32,578 nucleotides of DNA from positions 1-32,578 of the forward strand of contig SBGZ01000029.1 of the NCBI GenBank assembly GCA_006226415.1. Reading direction: 5' to 3'. The notes beneath the pieces were generated by a model. That model had not been told where the DNA came from. It ran no database searches and saw nothing but the letters and a program-made list of their open reading frames with translations. Position 1 is the stretch's first letter, and each line of letters starts with the position of its first letter. Both the position numbers and the translations under genes were made by a program. This document shows positions 25,126-32,578 of the stretch, one piece after another. The DNA is from Alphaproteobacteria bacterium. Its GTDB lineage: Bacteria; Pseudomonadota; Alphaproteobacteria; M2410.

Positions 25126-26748
25126 ATGGAAAGACTGACCGCGCTTTATCATTTCGTCAGCCAGATGAAGGGCCGGCGCCGCCTGCTCCTGGCTTTCGTG
25201 CTGGGGGCGGTGATGCCCCTGGCACTGGCGCCTTTTTATGTCGTGCCGGTGCTCTTTGTCTCCTTTACCGGATTGGTATGGCTGCTGGATGGCTTGCCCT
25301 GGGGCGCCCGAGCCTGGCGACAGGCAGCTCTCGTCGGTTGGGCTTTCGGTTTTGGGTTTCATCTGACCGGTCTTTATTGGATCGGTTTTGCCTTCATGGT
25401 GGACGCTGAAAGTTTTGCCTGGGCGATCCCTTTCGCGGTGACGCTGATGCCGGCAGGTCTCGCGATCTTTTTTGCCGGCGCGGCGGCGCTCGCCCACCGT
25501 TTTTGGTCCGAGGGCCCGGACCGTATCTGGACCCTGGCTCTCGCACTGATCCTCTTTGAGTGGCTGCGTGGTCATATCCTGACCGGCTTCCCCTGGAACC
25601 TGATCGGCTATACCTGGATGGGCTTTCTGCCGGTGGCGCAAGCCGGGGCGCTGATAGGGATCTATGGATTGACCCTTCTCTCCTTTGCCCTTTTTGCCGC
25701 CCCCGCGGCTTTGGTGTCAGGGCAAGCCAGCCGCGCCCGGCTGGAGCGTCGGGGCGTGGTTTTTGCGTTCGCCCATCTTGGGCTTTTCGCGCTCATCGCC
25801 CTTGGCGGCACGTTTTATATGGGCAAGCTTTCGCGGCAAGGCGTTGAAGGGGTGACCTTGCGTCTGGCGCAAGGCTCAATCCCGCAAAAGGAAAAATGGG
25901 CCGATCAATACAGATATCGAAATTTCGATCTCTATCTTGAGATGACCAAAGCAGATGCCGGAACGGATCATTTGCCGACCCATATCATTTGGCCTGAATC
26001 TGCTGTGCCGCTTTTTCTTGCCAACAATGAAGAGGCGCGCCAGGACATCAGCAAGGCCATGCATCCGGGCCAGATCCTTTTGACGGGCGCTGTGCGTTTT
26101 GACCGCGTCGATGAAGACGGCCTGTTGGTCAGCAAACTCTACAATGCCTTCCACACCTTAAACAGCGATGGTGAGGTCACGGGGACTTACGACAAATTTC
26201 ATCTGGTGCCATTTGGCGAATACCTGCCGCTGACATCGCTTTTATCTCGCATCGGTTTGAAAAAACTCACCGAAGGCGTGGGGTCTTATAGCGCAGGTAC
26301 AGGCCCACAAAGCCTGGCGGTTCCTGGCACGGGCAAGGTCATGCCGCTGATATGTTATGAGGTAATTTTTCCCGGTCGCATGCCTGAGGGTCCCCGCCCT
26401 CAATGGATGCTCAATGTGACCAACGATGCTTGGTATGGAAATACCACTGGTCCACGCCAACATTTGGCGCAGGCACAAATGCGCGCGATCGAACAAGGGT
26501 TGCCACTTGTCCGATCGGCCAACAATGGTATTTCAGCAGTGATCGACGGGTACGGCCGCATTTGGTCACGGTTGCCTTTAAATACAAGGGGAGTATTGCA
26601 AAGCCCCTTGCCCAAACCCCTGCCTCAAACGCTTTATGGTCGTTTTGGCGACAGCTTGTTTTGGGTGATTTGTATGGTTGTTTTGCTGTCAAACCTTTTC
26701 TGGCGCAGAGTAACCTCCAAGAAGCATCCGCATGCGGACGAGGCGTGA
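25126..26748 (+). CDS. lnt: apolipoprotein N-acyltransferase Lnt
   Basis: Adds the third acyl chain to the N-terminal cysteine of lipoproteins in the inner membrane. The 540-residue protein has about six N-terminal transmembrane helices (to about 232), then a periplasmic carbon-nitrogen hydrolase domain. The catalytic triad is E291 (IIWPESAVP), K357 (YDKFHLVPFGEY) and C410 (PLICYEVIFP). FEWLRGHILTGFPWN in the membrane part is a family signature. ATG 25126 is ten bases after corC, so the genes are probably co-transcribed. The frame extends upstream within corC but that reading is not plausible. Confidence 0.95.
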   Translation: MERLTALYHFVSQMKGRRRLLLAFVLGAVMPLALAPFYVVPVLFVSFTGLVWLLDGLPWGARAWRQAALVGWAFGFGFHLTGLYWIGFAFMVDAESFAWAIPFAVTLMPAGLAIFFAGAAALAHRFWSEGPDRIWTLALALILFEWLRGHILTGFPWNLIGYTWMGFLPVAQAGALIGIYGLTLLSFALFAAPAALVSGQASRARLERRGVVFAFAHLGLFALIALGGTFYMGKLSRQGVEGVTLRLAQGSIPQKEKWADQYRYRNFDLYLEMTKADAGTDHLPTHIIWPESAVPLFLANNEEARQDISKAMHPGQILLTGAVRFDRVDEDGLLVSKLYNAFHTLNSDGEVTGTYDKFHLVPFGEYLPLTSLLSRIGLKKLTEGVGSYSAGTGPQSLAVPGTGKVMPLICYEVIFPGRMPEGPRPQWMLNVTNDAWYGNTTGPRQHLAQAQMRAIEQGLPLVRSANNGISAVIDGYGRIWSRLPLNTRGVLQSPLPKPLPQTLYGRFGDSLFWVICMVVLLSNLFWRRVTSKKHPHADEA

Positions 26749-26811
26749 CACTGAATACAAAGACGACCCGCAAAAATAACCGCCTAATCGACTATTTTTA
26801 GGAAGCAATAA

Positions 26812-26840
26812 TTTACATTGGCGGACTTCTAACGTACACT
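26812..26840 (+). promoter_or_regulatory. candidate promoter for the XRE regulator gene
   Basis: TTTACA (26812-26817), a 17-base spacer, then TACACT (26835-26840). It lies in the AT-rich 253-base gap between lnt and the regulator and would leave an untranslated leader of about 155 bases. The rest of the gap holds no gene I can support. Call by eye only. Confidence 0.35.
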
Positions 26841-27001
26841 CATAAGTACATGTTCGGAAATAGAATGTCTCCCGATCCATAACGCCCTTCATACAAGTGG
26901 TATTGGGAAGACAAAAAGAACGTTTTTTCAAATTTCCGGCGAGGGAGGCAACGGGACCATTTCCCGATTTGATAAACAAAAAAAGATAACGGAGAAAAAA
27001 A

Positions 27002-27418
27002 TTGGCTAAGAAGGTTCCAAATCCGATTGATGTCCACGTTGGTAGCCGTGTCCGCCTTCGTCGTATGTTGGTTGGGATGAGTCAGGAAAAATTGGGCGAT
27101 CAGCTCGGACTGACATTCCAGCAAATTCAGAAATATGAAAAAGGCGCCAACCGCATTGGTGCCAGCCGGCTGTTCCAGATTTCTCAAATTCTGGGCGTCC
27201 CGGTGCAATTCTTCTTTGACGACATGCCTGAAGATCACAAGAACCAGGTCGAAGGCTTTGGCGAAAGTGAAGCCGGTCCTTATGTGATGGATTTTGTTTC
27301 GTCATCAGAAGGTCTGCAGCTCAATCGTGCTTTTACCCGCATTGATGATGGCAAGGTCCGCAAACGTCTTCTGGATCTGGTCAAATCCCTGAGCGAAGAA
27401 GAGCTGGCAAACGCCTGA
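27002..27418 (+). CDS. XRE-family transcriptional regulator, TTG start
   Basis: A 138-residue DNA-binding protein. The Cro/C1-type helix-turn-helix is at about 15-70: VGSRVRLRRMLVGMSQEKLG, then LGLTFQQIQKYEKGANRIGA with the recognition helix at 38-48, and ISQILGVPVQFFFDD. This is the conserved alphaproteobacterial family next to metK that includes PraR/PhrR-type regulators; the exact orthologue is uncertain. The start is TTG: GGAG at 26991-26994 is seven bases upstream, and an in-frame TAA at 26987-26989 excludes a longer protein. A strong terminator follows the gene. Confidence 0.88.
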   Translation: MAKKVPNPIDVHVGSRVRLRRMLVGMSQEKLGDQLGLTFQQIQKYEKGANRIGASRLFQISQILGVPVQFFFDDMPEDHKNQVEGFGESEAGPYVMDFVSSSEGLQLNRAFTRIDDGKVRKRLLDLVKSLSEEELANA

Positions 27419-27448
27419 CCGACCTGCCAGCAAATTAGAATTCCGCAG

Positions 27449-27483
27449 AAAGCGTCGAGGCAAAACCGGCCTTGACGCTTTTT
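27449..27483 (+). terminator. intrinsic terminator of the XRE gene
   Basis: A ten-pair core stem GCGTCGAGGC / GCCTTGACGC (one G-T pair) with a seven-base loop, extended by A-T pairs and followed by a run of five T. It begins 30 bases after the XRE stop. This is the clearest intrinsic terminator in the window. Confidence 0.85.
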
Positions 27484-27499
27484 CATATCCCTGTAATAC
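27472..27499 (+). promoter_or_regulatory. candidate metK promoter overlapping the terminator
   Basis: TTGACG (27472-27477), 16-base spacer, TAATAC (27494-27499). The -35 box lies in the 3' arm of the XRE terminator. Transcription from here would begin near 27506 and give a leader of about 150 bases before metK. Confidence 0.45.
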
Positions 27500-27505
27500 A
27501 GGCTA

Positions 27506-27657
27506 TTCAGCTAATCGGACACCCCGTCTTGGGGGTAGGGGCCTGAAGCACACTTCGGCTGCTTACCGTTTCCGTTTAAAAAATAACGACTGATATCCGG
27601 GCGGGTTGAGCATCAAGACGCCCTGCAGGGACCATTAAGGCAAGGAAAGACCACGAC
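27506..27657 (+). promoter_or_regulatory. structured 5' leader of metK, possible cis-regulatory RNA
   Basis: Three hairpins can be drawn. ACCCC-6 nt-GGGGT is near 27521-27536. AAGCA-9 nt-TGCTT is near 27546-27564. GGGCG/CGCCC (27599-27603 with 27619-27623) encloses an inner TTGA-GCA-TCAA stem (27606-27616). The last sits about 20 bases before the AAGGA ribosome binding site, where it could affect translation. I could not match it to the SAM-II or SAM/SAH consensus as I remember them. Riboswitch function is unproven. Confidence 0.35.
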
Positions 27658-28824
27658 ATGGCGCGGGCCAATTATCTCTTCACCAGTGAAAGCGTATCTG
27701 AGGGCCATCCGGACAAGGTCTGTGATCGCATTTCGGACACGATTGTGGACACTTATTTGGCCGCAGATCCCTTTGCCCGGGTTGCGGTTGAGACCTTGAC
27801 CACCACCAACCGGATCGTTCTGGCCGGTGAGGTGCGTTGTGCCGAGGAAATCTCGCACGGTAAATTGGAAGAGGTTGCGCGCGCGGCGGTCAAGGATATC
27901 GGATACGAGCAGGAAGGCTTCCATTGGGCCAATGCCGAGGTTGATGTCTATGTGCATGGCCAGTCCCAGCATATTGCCATGGGTGTCGATGCCAGCGGCA
28001 ATAAGGACGAAGGCGCGGGCGACCAGGGTATTATGTTTGGCTACGCCTGCCGGGAGACCGAAGAGCTCATGCCGGCCCCCATTCAGTTTTCTCACCAGAT
28101 CCTGAAAACCATGGCCAAGGCCCGCCACTCTGGCGCGCGGCCTGAGTTTGGCCCAGACGCGAAGGCTCAGGTGACCCTGCGCTACGAAAATGGCAAGCCG
28201 GTCGGCGCCACCTCTGTCGTGGTTTCCACCCAGCACAGCGAAGACGTGGAGCAGGCGACCGTTCGCGAACTGGTGCGTCCTTTTGTTCTCGACGTGCTTC
28301 CCGAGGGCTGGATGTGCGATGAGGCGGAGTTCTATGTGAACCCCACCGGTAAATTCGTCATCGGCGGCCCCGATGGGGATGCCGGCCTGACCGGGCGCAA
28401 GATCATCGTCGATACCTATGGCGGCGCGGCGCCCCATGGCGGCGGCGCCTTCTCCGGCAAGGATCCCACCAAGGTTGACCGTTCCGCGGCCTATGCCTGT
28501 CGTTATCTCGCCAAAAATGTGGTGGCAGCCGACCTGGCGGACCGCTGCACGATCCAATTGGCTTATGCGATTGGCGTTTCCAAGCCCCTGGCTCTGTTCA
28601 TCGATCTGCATGAAACGGGCCGCGTCGACGAAGCCAAGCTCGAAAATGTTCTTATGCAGTCTATGGACCTCTCGCCGCGCGGCATTCGCGAGCATCTCGG
28701 CCTGTCACGTCCGATCTATGCCCGGACGGCGGCTTACGGACATTTCGGCCGGACCCCCGATGAAGACGGCGGCTTCTCCTGGGAGCGCATTGACCTCGCG
28801 GACCAACTGAAATCCGCTTTCTAA
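27658..28824 (+). CDS. metK: S-adenosylmethionine synthetase
   Basis: Makes SAM from methionine and ATP. The 388-residue protein has all signatures: SEGHPDK at 14-20 (ATP/metal binding), [12 protein letters not shown] at 119-130 and [19 protein letters not shown] in the C-terminal half. The P-loop-like GGGAFSGKD is intact. ATG 27658 is preceded by AAGGA. SAM from this enzyme feeds TrmB, directly downstream, and MiaB. It follows a structured leader. Confidence 0.97.
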   Translation: MARANYLFTSESVSEGHPDKVCDRISDTIVDTYLAADPFARVAVETLTTTNRIVLAGEVRCAEEISHGKLEEVARAAVKDIGYEQEGFHWANAEVDVYVHGQSQHIAMGVDASGNKDEGAGDQGIMFGYACRETEELMPAPIQFSHQILKTMAKARHSGARPEFGPDAKAQVTLRYENGKPVGATSVVVSTQHSEDVEQATVRELVRPFVLDVLPEGWMCDEAEFYVNPTGKFVIGGPDGDAGLTGRKIIVDTYGGAAPHGGGAFSGKDPTKVDRSAAYACRYLAKNVVAADLADRCTIQLAYAIGVSKPLALFIDLHETGRVDEAKLENVLMQSMDLSPRGIREHLGLSRPIYARTAAYGHFGRTPDEDGGFSWERIDLADQLKSAF

Positions 28825-28845
28825 CGGCGAAAAACGCTGCCGATC

Positions 28846-29595
28846 ATGGCACCCGACTCTAAAACGCATGATACCCGGCGCGAGGGCGATCCTCATCTCG
28901 ATCAGGCGCGCCTTTATGGGCGGCGTGCCGGTCACCGGCTGAAACCCCATCCGCAGCATCTGATGGAGACGCTCCTGCCGAAGCTCGAGGTGCCCTTGTC
29001 GGCCGCCGGTGGCTGCGACCCATCCGGTCTTTTCCCGCCACCTCAATCAGAGCAGATCTGGCTGGAAATTGGTTTCGGCGGCGGTGAGCATCTTGTTGCC
29101 CGTGCCGGTCAGCACCCGGATATTGGCTTTATCGGCGCTGAATTTTTCGTCAACGGCATCGCCAGCTGCCTGGTGCATTTGGAGGAGGCCGGCCTGTCCA
29201 ATGTACGCCTGCACACGGTTGATGCGCGGCTCTTCCTTGAAAGCCTGAAATCCAGCGTCCTCGACCGGATCTTTTTGCTTTACCCCGACCCCTGGCCCAA
29301 GGCCCGTCACAACAAGCGCCGCTTTATCTCGGACTGGAGCCTTGATGAATTCGCCCGGGTTCTCAAGCCCGGCGGGCGGCTTCAAGTGGCGACCGATATC
29401 CCCGATTATTGCCGCTGGACGCTGGCGCATATCCGCCGCCACGGCGCCTTTGAATGGACCGCCCAAGGTCCAGATGACTGGCGGACGCCTCCCGAAGGCT
29501 GGCCCGGGACCCGGTACGAGGCCAAGGCCTTGCGCGAGGGACGCACCCCGGTCTATCTTGATTTTTGCCTTAAAAATGAAGGGCTTAAGGTCTAA
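28846..29595 (+). CDS. trmB: tRNA (guanine-N7-)-methyltransferase TrmB
   Basis: Methylates G46 in the variable loop of tRNAs using SAM. In 249 residues there is an N-terminal YGRRAGHRLKP segment, the SAM loop LEIGFGGGEHL, and the family catalytic/tRNA-binding motif YPDPWPKARHNKRRF. LKPGGRLQVATDI and a C-terminal GTRYEAKALREGRTPVYL follow. The insert between the N-terminal helix and the SAM loop (about 48-70) is typical of Alphaproteobacteria. It starts 21 bases after metK, so it probably shares its transcript. Confidence 0.94.
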   Translation: MAPDSKTHDTRREGDPHLDQARLYGRRAGHRLKPHPQHLMETLLPKLEVPLSAAGGCDPSGLFPPPQSEQIWLEIGFGGGEHLVARAGQHPDIGFIGAEFFVNGIASCLVHLEEAGLSNVRLHTVDARLFLESLKSSVLDRIFLLYPDPWPKARHNKRRFISDWSLDEFARVLKPGGRLQVATDIPDYCRWTLAHIRRHGAFEWTAQGPDDWRTPPEGWPGTRYEAKALREGRTPVYLDFCLKNEGLKV

Positions 29596-29620
29596 TACCG
29601 CGAAAAAAAGGGCGGACAGG

Positions 29621-29645
29621 GCAAGCGCCCGGTAAATCCGCTTGC
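29621..29645 (+). terminator. stem-loop after trmB
   Basis: GCAAGCG (29621-29627) pairs perfectly with CGCTTGC (29639-29645) across an 11-base loop. No T run follows, so it may mark a 3' end by another mechanism. It slightly overlaps the candidate rimP promoter. Confidence 0.3.
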
Positions 29646-29669
29646 TAAGGCCTGCATTCTGGCTATGAT
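29642..29669 (+). promoter_or_regulatory. candidate rimP-nusA operon promoter
   Basis: TTGCTA (29642-29647), 16-base spacer, TATGAT (29664-29669). It would give a leader of about 120 bases before rimP. Call by eye only. Confidence 0.35.
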
Positions 29670-29709
29670 GCCGCCCAAGTTTTCCTAAAAAGTTGGTTGT
29701 TTGGGAAGT

Positions 29710-29740
29710 GGGACCCTCAAGAAGGGCCCCGCCGCAAGGC
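29710..29740 (+). promoter_or_regulatory. hairpin pair in the rimP leader
   Basis: GGGACCCT / AGGGCCCC form an eight-position stem with one A-C mismatch and a five-base loop (29710-29730). It is followed at once by GCC-GCAA-GGC (29731-29740), a GNRA-type tetraloop. Leaders of rimP-nusA-infB operons are structured in other bacteria, and autogenous control by NusA is known in E. coli. Function here is inferred. Confidence 0.35.
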
Positions 29741-29794
29741 GCTTTGCACCATGTCCAGACTACCGCCCATTGGAATTAAAGTAGAGAAGATACA

Positions 29795-30307
29795 TTGGAA
29801 GAGCAGATCGCGCATATCATTGAGCCGGTGCTCGCTGACTTGGGGTTTGATTTGGTACAGGTGCGCCTCATGGGGACACAGCCCAAAACCCTGCAGATCA
29901 TGGCAGAGCGTCCGGACGGCACCATCTCGATTGATGATTGTGCCGACATCAGCCGCGCGCTTTCGGCTGTGCTGGATGTGGAGGACCCTATCCCCGGGGA
30001 ATATAACCTGGAGGTTTCCTCGCCCGGTATCGCCCGGCCTTTGGTGCGCGCGCGCGACTTTGAGCGATTTGCCGGACATGTCGCCAAGATCGAATTGAAA
30101 GATCCCATCGAAGGTCGCCGTCGTTTCAAGGGCACCTTGGATGGCATGGAAGAAGATCACGTCCTGATCGCCGTGGAAGGTGATGTGGACGAGAATGGAA
30201 ATGAAATGGTTTACGGCTTGCCTCTCAGCCAAATTGCTGAGGCGCGGCTCGTCATGACCGACGAGCTTTTGGCCATGGCCGGTGCTAACGACAACAATGG
30301 AGTTTAA
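29795..30307 (+). CDS. rimP: ribosome maturation factor RimP, TTG start
   Basis: Assists 30S subunit assembly. The 170-residue protein begins LEEQIAHIIEPVLADLGFDLVQVRL as a TTG-started frame. It contains the family signature DCADISRALSAVLDVEDPIPGEYNLEVSSPGIARPL and a C-terminal SH3-like domain (RFAGHVAKIEL). An in-frame TAA at 29777-29779 lies six codons upstream with no ATG or GTG between, which fixes TTG 29795 as the start. An AGAGAAGA stretch is just upstream. nusA starts five bases after the stop. Confidence 0.92.
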   Translation: MEEQIAHIIEPVLADLGFDLVQVRLMGTQPKTLQIMAERPDGTISIDDCADISRALSAVLDVEDPIPGEYNLEVSSPGIARPLVRARDFERFAGHVAKIELKDPIEGRRRFKGTLDGMEEDHVLIAVEGDVDENGNEMVYGLPLSQIAEARLVMTDELLAMAGANDNNGV

Positions 30308-30312
30308 GAGAC

Positions 30313-31932
30313 ATGTCGACGGCAGTAAGTGCAAACAGACTTGAGCTTCTGCAAATCGCAGATGCGGTGGCGCGTGAAAAATCGATCGACCGTGAAGTTG
30401 TTCTGACAGCAATGGAAGAAGCGATCCAGAAGGCCGCGCGTTCACGCTATGGTGCGGAAAATGAAATCCGTACACAGATTGATCGTAAGACCGGTGAAAT
30501 TGTTCTCAACCGCCTCCTTGAAGTTGTTGAAGATGTTGATATTCCGGCGATCCAGATTTCTCTGAAAGAGGCTCTGGGCCGCAACCCGGAAGCCGGCATT
30601 GGCGACTACATCATGGAGCCGCTTCCGCCGATCGACTTTGGCCGCATCGCCACGCAAACCGCCAAGCAGGTCATCGTACAAAAGGTGCGGGACGCTGAAC
30701 GTGAGCGCCAGTTTGAAGAATACAAGGATCGTATCGGCGAAGTCGTGCATGGCACCGTTAAGCGCGTTGAATATGGCAACGTGATTGTGGACCTCGGCCG
30801 CGCCGAAGCCATCTGCCGCCGCGACGAACAATTGCCGCGCGAAAGCTTCCGTGCACAGGACCGCATCCGCGCCTATGTGCTGGATGTACGCCGCGAACAA
30901 CGGGGCCCGCAGATTTTCCTCTCCCGGACACACCCCAACTTCATGGCCAAGCTGTTTGGTCAGGAAGTGCCGGAAATCTATGACGGTGTGATCGAAATTC
31001 GCGGTGTCGCCCGCGACCCGGGTTCGCGCGCTAAAATTTCCGTGATCTCGAACGATGGTTCCATCGATCCGGTGGGTGCTTGCGTCGGGATGCGGGGCTC
31101 GCGCGTGCAGGCCGTGGTCAATGAGCTGCAAGGCGAGAAAATCGACATCATCCAATGGTCACCCGATCCGGCGACATACATCGTCAATGCTCTGGCGCCT
31201 GCCGAAGTCGTTAAAGTGGTGCTGGATGAAGAAGCTCAGCGTATCGAGGTCGTGGTACCGGACGATCAGCTGTCGCTGGCCATTGGCCGCCGTGGACAAA
31301 ATGTGCGACTGGCCTCTCAGCTGACTGGTTGGGATATCGACATTCTGACCGAAGCCGATGAATCAGAGCGCCGCCAGGAAGAGTTCCGCCAACGGTCTGA
31401 GCTCTTCATGGAAACCTTGGACGTGGATGAAACCATTGCCCAGCTGCTCACCTCGGAAGGCTTTGCAACCCTCGATGAGATTGCCTATGTCGAACTTGAT
31501 GAGCTTTCCAGCATTGATGGCTTCGACGAAGACACCGCGCAGGAGCTGCAAACCCGTGCCCGCGAATATCTCGAGGCCACGGAAAAGGCCAACGAAGAGC
31601 GCCGTCTCGAACTGGGTGTCACCGACGAGCTCGCTGAGATCGAAGGCATTACGTCTGCGATGCTGGTGGCCTTTGGCGAAAATGACATTAAGACCATGGA
31701 AGATCTCGCCGGCTGTGCCGCCGATGATCTGACTGGCTGGAACGAGGTTGTCGACGGCGAACGCAAACACATGGACGGTATACTGGAAGGTTTTGACATC
31801 CTGACCGAGGAAGCCAACGACCTCATCATGTATGCTCGTGTTCAGGTTGGCTGGATCACCGAAGAAGACGAAGAAGAAACCGAAGGCGAAGCAGCCGATG
31901 GAGAGGCCGAAGAGGCCGCTCCTGAAGCTTAA
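30313..31932 (+). CDS. nusA: transcription termination/antitermination factor NusA
   Basis: RNA polymerase-associated factor controlling pausing, termination and antitermination. In 539 residues there is an N-terminal polymerase-binding domain (about 1-130), then an S1 domain (VVHGTVKRVEYGNVIVDLG). Two KH domains follow, the second with GRRGQN, and two C-terminal helix-hairpin-helix acidic repeats (LTSEGFATLDEIAYVELDEL; GITSAMLVAFGENDIKTMED). An acidic tail rich in E and D ends the protein. It is in the standard rimP-nusA-ylxR order. Confidence 0.96.
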   Translation: MSTAVSANRLELLQIADAVAREKSIDREVVLTAMEEAIQKAARSRYGAENEIRTQIDRKTGEIVLNRLLEVVEDVDIPAIQISLKEALGRNPEAGIGDYIMEPLPPIDFGRIATQTAKQVIVQKVRDAERERQFEEYKDRIGEVVHGTVKRVEYGNVIVDLGRAEAICRRDEQLPRESFRAQDRIRAYVLDVRREQRGPQIFLSRTHPNFMAKLFGQEVPEIYDGVIEIRGVARDPGSRAKISVISNDGSIDPVGACVGMRGSRVQAVVNELQGEKIDIIQWSPDPATYIVNALAPAEVVKVVLDEEAQRIEVVVPDDQLSLAIGRRGQNVRLASQLTGWDIDILTEADESERRQEEFRQRSELFMETLDVDETIAQLLTSEGFATLDEIAYVELDELSSIDGFDEDTAQELQTRAREYLEATEKANEERRLELGVTDELAEIEGITSAMLVAFGENDIKTMEDLAGCAADDLTGWNEVVDGERKHMDGILEGFDILTEEANDLIMYARVQVGWITEEDEEETEGEAADGEAEEAAPEA

Positions 31933-31962
31933 TTCGTCTGATGTTGGGAGACGTGACAAAGC

Positions 31963-32578
31963 ATGGTGAAAAAGGGTTCTGCGGCCAGCCTGACCGAGGC
32001 GCGTGTGGAAACACGCGTGCCCGAAAGGCGATGCATTGCGACCGCGCAGACGCGGCCGCAAGCAGAACTCTTGCGCTTTGTTGTTGGCCCTGAGGGCCAG
32101 ATTGTCCCCGACGTCGCGGGAAAACTTCCAGGCCGTGGGCTCTGGCTGACCTCGTCCCGCGAGGCCCTGGCCCTGGCCGTCAAGAAAAAAGCCTTTGCCC
32201 GGTCGGCCAAGGCACCGGTGACGGTCCCAGACGGGCTGGAGGAGTTGCTGGAGCGGCTCCTTGTGGCCCGCGCCATCGAAGGATTGGCCCTGGCCCGGCG
32301 AGCCGGCGTGATTGTTTGCGGCTTTCAAAAGGTCGAAAATATCCTGCGCCATGCGCCCCCTGCGGCCCTGTTTGAGGCCTCCGATGGGGCCGCCGATGGA
32401 CGCTCAAAGCTCCTTGCCCTCGCAAATCGGTGGCAAAAGGAGCAAAAACAACCGATTCCAGTGCTTGGATGCCTCAATTCTGTAGAATTGGGTTTGGCAT
32501 TTGGGCGTGGAAGTGTGATACATGCAGCCCTGGAGAAATCAGGCATTGCTCCTAGAATTCTGTCGGATTTCACAAGGC
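31963..32578 (+). CDS. ylxR: YlxR (DUF448) / L7Ae-like RNA-binding protein, 3' partial
   Basis: The frame from ATG 31963 is open to the end of the window, giving 205 visible residues. The N-terminal DUF448/YlxR domain is clear: VPERRCIATAQTRPQAELLRF, VVGPEGQIVPDVAGKLPGRG, then LWLTSSREALALAVKKKAF. A ribosomal L7Ae-like domain follows (LLVARAIEGLALARRAGVIV, near 98-117). This two-domain form is usual in Alphaproteobacteria between nusA and infB. GGGAGA lies 11 bases upstream. It probably binds RNA or nucleoid; its precise role is unsettled. The gene's end, and infB, are outside the window. Confidence 0.9.
   Translation, partial: MVKKGSAASLTEARVETRVPERRCIATAQTRPQAELLRFVVGPEGQIVPDVAGKLPGRGLWLTSSREALALAVKKKAFARSAKAPVTVPDGLEELLERLLVARAIEGLALARRAGVIVCGFQKVENILRHAPPAALFEASDGAADGRSKLLALANRWQKEQKQPIPVLGCLNSVELGLAFGRGSVIHAALEKSGIAPRILSDFTR

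Noticed and set aside
27506-27657. Known SAM-II or SAM/SAH riboswitch upstream of metK
   Set aside because: I could not find the conserved core sequences of these classes as I remember them; kept only as an unclassified structured leader.
27613-28695. 360-codon minus-strand frame opposite metK
   Set aside because: Antisense shadow of a fully conserved metK; translation resembles no protein and has no ribosome binding site.
1-32578. CRISPR array, tRNA, rRNA, insertion sequence or phage genes
   Set aside because: No spaced repeats, cloverleaf, rRNA, transposase or phage signatures were seen by reading both strands; a dedicated scan was not possible.

Overview
The window is a stretch of alphaproteobacterial chromosome. 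Gene order, protein signatures and G+C-rich coding point to Rhizobiales or a related order such as Parvibaculales; genus and species cannot be resolved from the sequence. From memory, the order olsB - malic enzyme - mutS - glnD - murJ - trpS - usp - nfu - tsaB - rimI - fur - plsC/olsA - miaB - phoH - ybeY - corC - lnt - XRE regulator - metK - trmB - rimP - nusA - ylxR is largely shared with rhizobia such as Sinorhizobium. Most of the window is therefore a conserved housekeeping block.

Region by region. 1-4138 holds the end of an OlsB-type N-acyltransferase, then a malic enzyme and a DMT-family permease on the minus strand. 4219-6963 is mutS. 6964-8449 is a short AT-rich interval between mutS and glnD, with its own promoter-like sequence, a two-TM protein with a GAF-like domain, and a 68-residue protein I do not recognise. 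8450-14002 is glnD, murJ and trpS. 14003-18015 is a looser accessory stretch: a palindromic repeat pair, a nucleotidyltransferase-like gene, a DUF2333 membrane protein, a universal stress protein and a class III nucleotidyl cyclase. 18016-19799 is nfu, tsaB and rimI. 19872-25115 runs from a Fur/Mur-type regulator through plsC/olsA, miaB, phoH and ybeY to corC; lnt follows. 26749-28824 holds an XRE regulator and metK, each behind a leader of about 240-250 bases. 28846-32578 is trmB and the rimP-nusA-ylxR operon; ylxR runs off the window end and infB would be expected next.

How the genes work together. OlsB and the PlsC/OlsA-like enzyme would carry out the two acylation steps of ornithine-lipid synthesis. 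MiaB, YbeY, TsaB, RimI, TrmB, RimP, NusA and YlxR serve tRNA, ribosome and transcription functions, and MetK supplies the SAM used by MiaB and TrmB. GlnD controls nitrogen signalling. MurJ and Lnt serve the envelope.

I see no CRISPR array, tRNA, rRNA, insertion sequence or recognisable complete defence system. The best candidate for something undescribed is the AT-rich two-gene island at 6964-8449. The structured metK leader is second.
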